Shown: piece after piece, positions 20,217 to 28,491 of the stretch
Position numbering within the stretch: position 1 is the first letter of the stretch
How the letters are laid out: each line of letters starts with the position of its first letter
Origin: CAVYUC01 sp963783085
Lineage (GTDB): Bacteria; Bacteroidota; Bacteroidia; Bacteroidales; Prolixibacteraceae
Assembly (NCBI GenBank): GCA_963783085.1
Contig: CAWAMJ010000002.1
Coordinates: forward strand, 682,001-746,000
Direction of reading: 5' to 3'
DNA length: 64,000 nt
Notes under the pieces: model-generated
The model's database searches: none
What the model was told of the DNA's origin: nothing
The model's input: only the letters and a program-made list of their open reading frames with translations
Position numbers and translations under genes: made by a program

Positions 20217-21227
20217 TTAAGCAAAAAATTCATAACCTGCATAACGCCAACTTAAACTATGTACTGGCGCGGTTTTATTTCCGCCTGCCGTTTTCTGCAT
20301 CAACAGCCTGTATTCCTCACTATCGCTTCCATAAACTGATTTTACAAAAGCTAACCTTCCTGAAATTACCTGTGCAAGTTTTTGCACCCATTCCAAAACA
20401 GCATAATCAGGATAATATGAAATATACTGCCGGATTTCTTCCAACTTATTAATTTCAAATTCCAGCTCTGTTAAATATACGGAGGGAACAGAAATTTTTG
20501 TACCGACAATTAATCCTGTAACTTCTTTTTTATCGTCCTTCCCGAACCATTTTATTTTAGCAGAATCGGGAATAAAAACATGGGCATGCAGCATATCGTT
20601 AATCATTCGGAAATGTCCCTGCGTAATCGGTTTGTTTGATGAAAATGTAAGATCATCAACAAACCGGGTATAAGTAATTTTCTGATGTTTTGCCCATAAT
20701 AAAAGTTCATAATCCAAATCGATTACTGCAAAATTTGACAAAGGAGGAGAGGTGGGGCTTCCCATCGGCAATCTTCCTTTGTAACACACCAGCTTAACCA
20801 GCAAATCAATCGTTTTTTGATTGAAGGAAAAAAAATGGCCATTGGAAAAAACTTCAGCAACTTTTACTGAAGTTATCTGATGGAAGAAATTATCAAGATC
20901 GATGTTCAACATGTACTTTTTGCCAAGATGTTTTTTTGCGTTCGTAAAAATGGTACGTTTATCCGGGTCGTTTTTAACTGACCTGATATATCCCTGTGCA
21001 GCAGGAGTGCGATGTTCTGAATATATCCACTGAAGCCCGTCGCTTAAACGATCCAGTAAATACTTCAGTATTCCGGTGGGCGCTTCTATTTTTCGTTTTT
21101 CGTTCGTCCCGAGTTTGGGAACTTCGAAAACAACATAATGGTTTTCAGGCTCTAATTGCAGAAGTTGCTTCTGATTTACGCCCAAAAACCACGATAATTT
21201 TTCTACTGTTTTAATTTTTGACAGCAT
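20217..21227 (-). CDS. CRISPR-associated reverse transcriptase, retron-like
   Basis: A 336-residue stand-alone RT. Motif A is YMLNIDLDNFFHQI (Asp110), the fingers/palm motif is RLPMGSPTSPPLSNFAVIDLD (about 152-172), the catalytic box is YTRFVDDLTFSS (Asp191, Asp192), and EVTGLIVGTKISVP follows. The G-S-P-T-S-P-x-L-S-N and T-R-F-x-D-D-L-T-F-S pattern resembles retron-type RTs, not the QG-x-x-S-P and YADD of group II intron RTs. There is no maturase, endonuclease or Cas6 fusion. Its position directly before cas1 and cas2 (5-base gap) implies cDNA synthesis for spacer capture from RNA, as shown for other RT-Cas1 systems; here that is inference. Confidence 0.92.
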   Translation of the reverse strand: MLSKIKTVEKLSWFLGVNQKQLLQLEPENHYVVFEVPKLGTNEKRKIEAPTGILKYLLDRLSDGLQWIYSEHRTPAAQGYIRSVKNDPDKRTIFTNAKKHLGKKYMLNIDLDNFFHQITSVKVAEVFSNGHFFSFNQKTIDLLVKLVCYKGRLPMGSPTSPPLSNFAVIDLDYELLLWAKHQKITYTRFVDDLTFSSNKPITQGHFRMINDMLHAHVFIPDSAKIKWFGKDDKKEVTGLIVGTKISVPSVYLTELEFEINKLEEIRQYISYYPDYAVLEWVQKLAQVISGRLAFVKSVYGSDSEEYRLLMQKTAGGNKTAPVHSLSWRYAGYEFFA

Positions 21228-21403
21228 AACCCAAAAATTTTATTTGTTTTTCATTCTTTTTTTTCACAACATGCCAAAGAACAATACCAGCGTGTATCCA
21301 GAATCAGTTTGAAAAAAGGATTTGTTCACTCCGGCGATGCCGGTTCTTTCAGCTACTCACGGTTATTTTCTTATGGTTTGTTTTTACCTGTTTGCTCCGC
21401 TCC

Positions 21404-22250
21404 TCCGAAGTGAAACGAAGGAGGGAAATCAAAAGCAGCCGCTTCAACGGGACGCGAAGTTTCCAACTTCGCATTTTTTGTTTCAGCAGATCACATTCCT
21501 GACAGCCGCTTCAACTATTGCTTAATAACCGATTACCTGTTGTTCGATCCTTTGTCCTCCGAAGGAAAACAAAGGAGGGGAAATCAGAAGCAGCCGCTTT
21601 AACTCATTACCCGTCGAGCCGCTTAGAGCGGCTTGACGGTTTCGAAATCCAAAGCAGCCGCTTTCCGGGACGCGAAGTTTCCAACTTCGCATTTTTGTTT
21701 CAGCGATCACATTCCTGACAGCCGCTTCAACTACTGTTTAATAATTGATTACCTGTTGTTCGATTCTTTGTCCTCCGAAGTAAAACAAAGGAGAAAAAAT
21801 CAGAAGCAGCCATTTCAACTCGCTACCCGTCGAGCCGCTTAGAGCGGCTTGACGGTTTCAATGATCGAAATCAAAAGCAGCCGCTTTTCCGGGACGCGAA
21901 GTTTCCAACTTCGCATTTTTTGTTCCAGCGATCACATTCCTGACAGCCGTTTCAACTACTGCTTAATAACCGATTACCTGTTGTTTGATCCTTTGTCCGC
22001 GGAAAGAAAACGAAGGAGGGGAATATTCAGTGATCGAAATCAGAAGCAGCCGCTTTAACTCATTACCCGTCGAGCCGCTTAGAGGGCTTGACGTGTTTCA
22101 GTGTCGAAATCAGAAGCAGCCGCTTCAACGGGACGCGAAGTTTCCATGACTTCGCATGAGTTAATAAAATGTTTCAGTGATCAAATCCTGAGCAGCCGCT
22201 TCAACATGCTTAATAACCGATTACTGTTGATGTAATCTTTGTCGAAATTA
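21404..22250. repeat. Higher-order hairpin repeat and decaying repeats at the distal end of array 2
   Basis: Continues the A-B-C unit seen beside array 1. Hairpin A is at 21454-21472, 21672-21690, 21896-21914 and, interrupted by extra bases, from 22135; hairpin C is at 21611-21639, 21827-21855 and, with a deletion, from 22067; element B follows each A. Spacing is 218, 224 and 239 bp. The altered repeats after A carry the same internal changes in every complete copy, so the unit was amplified as a block. Towards the array the repeats pass through intermediates (22095-22129 and 22171-22205) to the regular form. Confidence 0.88.
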
Positions 22251-22938
22251 GTTTCAGTGATCGAAATCAGAAGCAGCCGCTTCAACACATCCTGCAGTAA
22301 GACAGATTATTGCAAGTTCAAAGTTTCAGTGATCGAAATCAGAAGCAGCCGCTTCAACTAAACGCTTACACGTCGATTGCTTCGAGTGGCTAATAAGTTT
22401 CAGTGATCGAAATCAGAAGCAGCCGCTTCAACATCGATCGCAAGTTTAGCCATACTATCGCATAGTTTAATGTTTCAGTGATCGAAATCAGAAGCAGCCG
22501 CTTCAACTAATGCAACCGAGCGCTGCCTTAGTGCCAATGGTGTTTCAGTGATCGAAATCAGAAGCAGCCGCTTCAACTGTGAGTACTCTGTCAGCTGACT
22601 ACATAGGATCAAACGTTTCAGTGATCGAAATCAGAAGCAGCCGCTTCAACACTATATATCCAGCTGAGATGTTTACGCTAAAAGTTTCAGTGATCGAAAT
22701 CAGAAGCAGCCGCTTCAACAAATCCTCGTCAGACTGATTTAGACGACTTCTACAGTGTTTCAGTGATCGAAATCAGAAGCAGCCGCTTCAACTTGACTAA
22801 TCGAAATTGAGGAATGTTACGCTAATGAGGTGTTTCAGTGATCGAAATCAGAAGCAGCCGCTTCAACGTGAAGACATGAACATGATAGTTAAATCATGTG
22901 ATGTTTCAGTGATCGAAATCAGAAGCAGCCGCTTCAAC
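22251..22938 (-). CRISPR. CRISPR array 2 (10 regular repeats, 9 spacers)
   Basis: Regular 36-base repeats start at 22251, 22323, 22397, 22472, 22542, 22615, 22684, 22757, 22832 and 22903, with spacers of 33-39 bases. The repeat differs from array 1 at one base: the minus-strand end is CACTGAAAC instead of CATTGAAAC, so the crRNA tag would be ACTGAAAC. The difference is fixed in all ten repeats. The leader lies at 22939 onward, so transcription runs right to left like array 1. Spacer lengths vary more than in array 1. Confidence 0.96.
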
Positions 22939-22939
22939 A

Positions 22940-23035
22940 TAAAGATACGCTGAATCCTTTATAAATCAATGGACAGATGACAAAATTCCTGTAAACAACC
23001 GGGCGAAATTCTGCAAAACTCCCGTTTTTTCGGTA
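22940..23035 (-). promoter_or_regulatory. CRISPR leader 2 with Bacteroidota-type promoter
   Basis: Minus-strand TATCTTTA (22947-22940) and TTG (22969-22967) are 19 bases apart, the same layout as leader 1. Sequence similarity to leader 1 continues to about 23030 (CTGTAAACAAC, GGGCGAAATTCTGC, AAAACTCCCGTTTTTT). It lies between array 2 and the 3' end of cas6. The remaining sequence to 23171 shows nothing recognisable. Confidence 0.75.
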
Positions 23036-23171
23036 ATTGGAAATCAAAAGATGAAGGTAGGGTCACGGCCTAACCGTTGATACGGATGTTGTGGTTTTGA
23101 TAAACGTTCTCCAACATGTCAAAGAACGATTCCGGCAAAATTTGCCTGTCCGGAAAGCGTTGAAACAAAAG

Positions 23172-23881
23172 CTAAACCGGCTCTATGCGGCCGTATCCCA
23201 ACGATTTAATGTTCCCCAATGTGGTAAACCGGGGCAACTGCATGTTCGATTCAAATTCGATATCGAAACCATAGTAAGGGTTGCCTTCATAAAAAACGGG
23301 TCGCGTGTGTGTTTTAAGAATCTGGATTATTTCTGCCTGCAGCCCGGTGGTTTCGAGGCCAAGGTAACGGGCTAAATCCTGGCTGATATGTTTTAAAAGT
23401 TTTTGGTTTAACGACACTGCCTTTTCCGCCAGCGGCAACTGCCCGAAATTCCCGTAATCTTTCCGGTGAAAGGGTATCCACTTCCATAGCCGGTAACGAT
23501 ACGTTTGGCCGGAAAGAACCATGTCTTCCATATTTACCGTTTCAACCGGTTTAAATCCGGAAAACAAAATCCCGTTTTCCTCAAACGGTTTTTTATAACT
23601 GTTGGCCAACTGCTGTACCGCAAACGATCCTTCGTTGATGCCGGTAAGGTAAAACCGGCCGCCAATATAGTGGTAAATCACTTTCGGATACCCGATGATG
23701 GTTTTTCCGGTTTCTAAATCGTGGTTAAAAAAAAGGGAAATATCGACCTCTTTTTCCATGAGATATTCTTTTTTCGTCCGCACCCATTTGTTCACCATGA
23801 TCGAAAACATTTCAGACCCGGAGAAAAAGTAGTCCCTTCGGCAGGGAGATATGGGGTAAGTTCGTAGGTTGTAAGTTCCAT
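23172..23881 (-). CDS. cas6: CRISPR-associated endoribonuclease Cas6 (one frame change near the N-terminus)
   Basis: The main frame (23810-23172, 212 residues) ends LGNIKSLGYGRIEPV, the glycine-rich loop typical of Cas6, which cuts the pre-crRNA at the repeat hairpin. The frame probably begins at ATG 23881: its first residues read MELTTYELTPYLPAEG, then one base is missing in a run of G near 23840, after which DYFFSGSEMFSIMVNKW continues into the main frame. The corrected protein is about 235 residues. The gene starts 9 bases after the membrane-protein gene, so it is the last cas gene of the effector operon. Confidence 0.85.
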
Positions 23882-23890
23882 TACTTTTTA

Positions 23891-24703
23891 TTAAAGTTCT
23901 TTATTATCAATAACGAGATACTTGTACCTCATTAAGTCAAGCAGGTTGTGGTACATGGAAGCCAGTGAATTTGAGAAACTACTGTTCAATCCTTGATCCA
24001 GTGATGGAGGAAAGCGAACATTTGAATCATTGAAATAGAAAACTGCTATATTTTTATTTTCCTTTTTAATTTTTTTAATTAATTCATCAAACGGCTTGCT
24101 ATCCATTTGGAATGCATCGTCTTTATTATTTATAAATAATAGCTCTACATGTTCCGTTTTCAAATCTAAATCTGTTTTTTGTTTGTATGTAATATTTTTA
24201 TCAGAGAAATTGTTTTCTGTAAAATAGTTCCGAATAATGTTTTCCGTCTCCTCGTTTTTGGATAAAACATGGATTTTAAGAGTCTCCTTAAATCTGTTTT
24301 CAGCAATCTGTTTTCGAATTTTTGTTCGTAATGCAGAGGTCCATTCATCGCTTTCGAAGAATTTGTTGACCTGATTTTTGGTAAATTGATGTACCAAGAA
24401 TGAAATTATTGAACCAACGAAAATTAAACCTAAAAATCCCCCTGCTAATGCGTAAGCTTGTAAAATAGTTCCATATTTATCCTGAACATATTCTCTAAAT
24501 TCAGCTTCTTCGTGAATACGATTATTTTTTAATGACTGAACTTCATACGATAATTGATTTATTTCTACCTGAAGCTGTTTAATTTTCAATGTTAAAAATT
24601 CTGTCGAATCAACCTTATTGTTTGTGTTTTCCTGTATCAGGTTTTGGGTACTTCCTGCAAAAGTTAATGTTACCCACAAAATAAATGTTAAAATCATTCT
24701 CAT
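23891..24703 (-). CDS. Unrecognised membrane-anchored protein inside the type III operon (candidate ancillary effector)
   Basis: A 270-residue protein I cannot assign to a family. Residues 1-19 are a signal peptide or first membrane helix; 33-72 form a predicted coiled coil (LKIKQLQVEINQLSYEVQSL); 79-106 are a membrane helix (AYALAGGFLGLIFVGSIISF). A lysine-rich stretch follows, so residues 107-270 should be cytoplasmic. Residues 141-225 alternate strands and helices (LKIHVLSKNEETENIIRNYF, HVELLFINNKDD, KNIAVFYFND), like a small Rossmann or receiver-like fold, and end in a helix (SLASMYHNLLDLMRY). It lies 5 bases after csm5 and 9 bases before cas6, where a Csm6-type effector might be expected; none is present. 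Sensing of cyclic oligoadenylate with action at the membrane is inference. Confidence 0.75.
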   Translation of the reverse strand: MRMILTFILWVTLTFAGSTQNLIQENTNNKVDSTEFLTLKIKQLQVEINQLSYEVQSLKNNRIHEEAEFREYVQDKYGTILQAYALAGGFLGLIFVGSIISFLVHQFTKNQVNKFFESDEWTSALRTKIRKQIAENRFKETLKIHVLSKNEETENIIRNYFTENNFSDKNITYKQKTDLDLKTEHVELLFINNKDDAFQMDSKPFDELIKKIKKENKNIAVFYFNDSNVRFPPSLDQGLNSSFSNSLASMYHNLLDLMRYKYLVIDNKEL

Positions 24704-24708
24704 TGCAA

Positions 24709-26079
24709 TTATATTTTTGATTTAAAAAGTACCTGTATAATGCGTCCGTCCCTGCTAAGTTGTTTAACCACAACATTTACCTGTTCGCCTCTTATAAAGG
24801 GCGTGCTTTTTGTTCCCGTGGTACAACAAGCTGGGCTTCGGTTATGGTTTGGTTGATATTGATACTCACTTTCCGGTCATCTCTATAATTACAGCCTTTA
24901 ATTCTGTCTCGTTTTCTACCAGGGCCGAAACTGTATTTACTGGCATTTCAGCTTTCTCAACTTCGGGCAATTTCAGTAAAACCCACCCGAAGAAGTTATA
25001 ATCGATAGTCATTGTCTTCGTAAGAGGAAAAATATTATCATCTGTCTTTCCAATGTTAAAAACTGACCGGAGGATTTCCAGGTGCGTATTATCAAGTAAT
25101 AAACAAACCGTATTGTAGAAAAACGATTTTCCTGCGCCGATACGCAAAAGCGCACTGCGATCTTCTTTTGCAAGTTTTAAAAGTTCATTTAACTGATTAA
25201 TGATTGTTGTTTTTACATCTTTCGACAAAGCTGAAGCTTCTATTTCTCTGATCTCATTTTCAAGCTGGTCGTTTGAGAATTGGTTGATAATTGAAAAGAC
25301 TCTGGTAATATCGGCATCATTGAGAAACTGTAGATAATCGACATTAAAATCAGGTAAAAATGTTATTCCAAACTCGAATTCCGTATTACTGCAAACGGCT
25401 TCCGTAAGCCAGGTAATCGTTTCGTCGTTGCTGTTATACAAATGAAAACGGACTCTGTCCCCAATAACCCAGCGATTCGTTTTAAACCAGGGCAAATTTT
25501 CCACCCTGAATAAATTATATTCGCTTTTTTTGTTTTTGAAAAACTGGTTAAAATCAGCTTCAATTTCCGAAGCCCACTTTTCGATGTATTGTCTTTTGTT
25601 TTGGTAATTTTCGATAATCAGGTTCCAGTTTCTCAAAATATCCTGATTTGCCAGCAGGTAGTTGTAAAAGAATGCAGTTTTAATAGCTCCCTTTATCGAA
25701 CTACCGGGAAAATATAACCGGCCGTTTTGTTTTATCGCAAGTTTTAGCTGGCTGTTTTTGTGCGATTTATATCCCTGCGTATGTATTGGTATCTCAACAT
25801 CCGACATGATTGACTCAGGTTCGATCCCGTTTTCCTTTAGAAACGGGACGAACGAAAATCGGACTTCGACATCGAAACATTCTTTTTTATCTCCCCCATA
25901 TAAAGCCCAAAAAAAGCTTTGTTGGGGTCAAGCTGTTTGTCCAGTTTAGCTTTGTCGATGAGAAATATTCGGTTCGAACTGGTGTAATAATCACCGATGG
26001 AAGCAAGATTTTCACCTGTTCCAATATGAACCGGTGTCAAGGTTTTGCATCGGAGTTTATAATGTTGATATGCATTCAT
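24709..26079 (-). pseudogene. csm5: Csm5 (Cas7-family subunit), frame-disrupted, with C-terminal extension
   Basis: Frame 26079-25837 carries LTPVHIGTGENLASIGDYY, the first RAMP/Cas7-fold signature. Frame 25807-24866 carries RLYFPGSSIKGAIKTAFFYNY and GAGKSFFYNTV, typical of Csm5, the subunit at the 3' end of the crRNA. One indel around 25810-25850 joins them (LKENGIEPESI is the linker). After the stop at 24866 the sequence continues as VSININQTITEAQLVVPR and, after another frame change, STPFIRGEQVNVVVKQLSRD to a stop at 24709, 5 bases before the next ATG. The true protein therefore seems to have a beta-rich C-terminal domain of about 65 residues. Confidence 0.82.
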
Positions 26080-26090
26080 AATTCTCTATT

Positions 26091-27082
26091 TTATTGAAAG
26101 AAAAAGCAGGTGCCATTTCTTAACACCCTGTTCTCCTGTTCGTCAGTTCCAATTTCAACAAGTTTTCCTTTAGCATAGCCGGACAAAACAGCTCCCTCTT
26201 CAATCATTCGCACAAATTTTTGTTTTCCGTTGTCCATCTTTCGGCCACCTCTTATTTTGGTGTTGTATAAATCAAATTTTCCGAATTCTTCTTCACTGGC
26301 AGGGATGGCATAAGAAACGCAACAGAATTGTTTTGCTTTAGGTAATTTATTAAATGGATGATTGTCACTGAAAACCGAAGCGTTTAATTCACCGGTGCCC
26401 GTAGAACGACCTCCGCCTATTCCTCCCAACCCAAGTAAACGAATAGCCTCTTCCATTTCTTTTAGCCGTATTGATTGGTACAAAAAATAATAACCCACTT
26501 CAGTTGGAATACCCAATGCGGAATTACCGGAAATTTCAACATCAGTTTCAAAATAAATCGCTGCATTTTCATCTTCCCATCTAATGGGGACTTTGGGTTG
26601 CGTTATTTTGGAAAAAACACTTATTTTTTGAGTTATTTCAGCAGGAATTTCTTCTTTTAGCACAACAAATTTATCCTGAATAACAGAACAAAGATTTTCA
26701 TCGAAGAAGTTGTTTGGGTCTTTTATTTTGTTCCATACAGCAACGGAAATAAATTCAATTTTTCTGAATCTTTTGAATTGTTCCCTGTCAATGTCCTGAA
26801 TGGAAAACGAAAGGGGAATTGGAAGGAAATAGATAACATCCTACCAATTTTAAAGCAGTAAAACATCGACGAGACAAGGCTTTCGCCGACCTCGAAAGAT
26901 TTAACAAACTCATCCACTTCCTTTTTTTCATGAACCTGCGCATAATTGTTTACCAGCGACGAAAACAAAGTGTCGGAATGTGGAAATGATTAAGTGGTTG
27001 AGATATTAGACTTCTCATCGAGGGCAATTTCTCCAAAATGGAAATGTACCAGCGGCTTTAACGGAAAACGTACAACCTTCAT
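26091..27082 (-). pseudogene. csm4: Csm4 (Cas5-family subunit), frame-disrupted
   Basis: The ATG at 27082-27080 overlaps the csm3 stop. It starts MKVVRFPLKPLVHFHFGEI, the Csm4 N-terminus. An in-frame TAA at 26992-26990 follows; the sequence around it is best explained by small insertions in a TNHFHSDTLFS-like segment. HSDTLFSSLVNNYAQ then resumes. Further changes occur near 26840-26860 (GCYLF, then LPIPLSFSIQDIDREQF) before the main frame 26663-26091 with GLGGIGGGRSTGTGEL, the glycine-rich loop. Csm4 binds the crRNA 5' tag together with Cas10. At least four indels are needed for an intact protein, the most in the locus. Confidence 0.8.
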
Positions 27083-27774
27083 TCGTCTTTAAATTTAAAT
27101 GCAGTTACTTCCGGTGCAGGTTCTTTGGTTTTGAATGGAAAGCCAGTTTTAAAGTTATCGAATTTAATTTTTCCATACCCTCTCGATCCGCTTCCGCCTA
27201 GATAGTCGTTTTCCAATAATTTGAAGCCAAGCTTTAGCGTATCGAGCAATTTGTTGATATTTGCTTCATCAACATTATAAACATCCAGAATCATGTCTAG
27301 CTCAAATACAGATTCGGGTGAAACCCTTTCAATATGACGTGGGTTCGCAATACCCGTTGATCTGCCAATCGTATTTTCAGCCTTTTCTTCGAGCTTCTCA
27401 GAGTTGTTTAGAATAAAACAATCGCGTGTTATCAGTCTGGTAGGTATTGACTTTACATTGATTTCATTACCAGATCTATCCCTAAGTATTTGCCCGGTTT
27501 TTTTATCTCTTTTAGGAGTGTAGGACCCACTAAAAAGTTCTAATGTTTCCCCCTTGTCATATTTAATGTCAGAATACCCTTTGCTCCGTGCGATTAAATC
27601 TCTCATTTTTCCTTTTAGTGAGCTTCCCGGAATAAAAGGCTTTTCATGTTTTGTTTTTATAACTGAATTATCGATTCCGCCTATATCGAGATCCGAATCT
27701 GAACCACCTATATGTAAACCGGTTATTACATGAATTTCCGCGGATATAGCCATTTTGTATATTAGTTTTGCCAT
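27079..27774 (-). CDS. csm3: Csm3 (Cas7 backbone, target-RNA nuclease)
   Basis: A 231-residue Csm3 with GLHIGGSDSDLDIGGIDNSV near the N-terminus; Asp35 in GGIDN is at the position of the Asp that cuts target RNA every 6 nucleotides in characterised Csm3. IPGSSLKGKMRDLIAR and GGSGSRGYGKIKF are the other family motifs. It forms the helical backbone of the Csm complex. Intact, normal length, 13 bases after csm2 and overlapping csm4 by 4 bases (ATGA type), so translation is coupled. Confidence 0.95.
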   Translation of the reverse strand: MAKLIYKMAISAEIHVITGLHIGGSDSDLDIGGIDNSVIKTKHEKPFIPGSSLKGKMRDLIARSKGYSDIKYDKGETLELFSGSYTPKRDKKTGQILRDRSGNEINVKSIPTRLITRDCFILNNSEKLEEKAENTIGRSTGIANPRHIERVSPESVFELDMILDVYNVDEANINKLLDTLKLGFKLLENDYLGGSGSRGYGKIKFDNFKTGFPFKTKEPAPEVTAFKFKDE

Positions 27775-27787
27775 GATTTAGTTTTTT

Positions 27788-28195
27788 TTACGAATTAAGT
27801 TTATGATACGCTACGATGGATTGCATGAATGCCTGAAAATTTTCGATTTGTTTAGTTGACCTTTTTTCTTCGGGGTCTATTCGGCCAATAAATTCATCAA
27901 TCATTTCAAGAAAATTTTGTCCTTCTTTGTTGTCCAATCTTGCCTGAACATAAGCTAATTTTGGCCGTGCAAGTTGAATTTCTTTGTAAGTCATTTTTTC
28001 TTTTTTTACCAACTGATAAACATTTCTCAGTTGAGTATAAGTGATTGCTTTAGCCTTGCACACATCTTTCATCATCTGTTTTGTAGTGTCGATGATTTTT
28101 TTCACAACCGGATTATTCACAGAGTCAATATTTAAAATAGAATCTGCAGTATCCTCAAAGTACTTTTTAATGTAATTGATGTCATTATTTGCCAT
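27788..28195 (-). CDS. csm2: Csm2 (small subunit)
   Basis: A 135-residue, all-helical protein. KAKAITYTQLRNVYQLVKKE, RPKLAYVQARLDNKEG and NFQAFMQSIVAYHK match the Csm2 pattern of two conserved helices around an Arg-rich face. The small subunit lines the target-RNA channel opposite the Csm3 filament. Its presence with Csm3, Csm4 and Csm5 marks the system as III-A, not III-B. It lies 13 bases before csm3 and 11 bases after the Cas10 C-terminal frame. Confidence 0.9.
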   Translation of the reverse strand: MANNDINYIKKYFEDTADSILNIDSVNNPVVKKIIDTTKQMMKDVCKAKAITYTQLRNVYQLVKKEKMTYKEIQLARPKLAYVQARLDNKEGQNFLEMIDEFIGRIDPEEKRSTKQIENFQAFMQSIVAYHKLNS

Positions 28196-28206
28196 AATTT
28201 TTAGTT

Positions 28207-28491
28207 TTAATTTCTGGTTTCCAATTCTACTAAACGAGCTGCAATAGGGAAAAAATAGCGGTAGCGAATATCTTTCTTTTCAATTGATTTTTTCAAATTC
28301 GACTCAAAAGCATTAAGGATTTTATTAAGATCTTCCTGCCTCCCCTGGCTCCTGACTTCCCTTAAATGATATGCTAATTCCCAGTAATCAGAAAATTCAG
28401 TCTTTTGTATATCCTCCTTATTCAGTACCGCTTTTCGTGCATTCATCAATAATGAGCGCGCATTTTTAGGAACAAATTGTTTAAGATTCAT
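28207..28491 (-). CDS. C-terminal (D4-like) helical part of Cas10 in a separate frame
   Basis: 94 residues from ATG 28491 (MNLKQFVPKNARSLLMNARK) to RYRYFFPIAARLVELETRN. All-helical with an Arg-rich end, it matches what is expected of the C-terminal D4 domain of Csm1/Cas10, which the preceding frame lacks. The ATG overlaps the Cas10 stop by 11 bases (ATGAATCTTAA), so it could be a coupled, separately made subunit. The simpler reading is one indel near 28485 in a single cas10 gene. It is too short and in the wrong place for another known Csm subunit. Confidence 0.65.
   Translation of the reverse strand: MNLKQFVPKNARSLLMNARKAVLNKEDIQKTEFSDYWELAYHLREVRSQGRQEDLNKILNAFESNLKKSIEKKDIRYRYFFPIAARLVELETRN

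Noticed and set aside
21322..22058. Plus-strand frames over the hairpin repeats upstream of array 2
   Set aside because: Same reasoning: short, repetitive frames that follow the repeat structure and have no recognisable domain.
23891..24703. Csm6/Csx1-type RNase
   Set aside because: No HEPN R-x4-6-H motif is visible, and the membrane helix and coiled coil do not fit Csm6.
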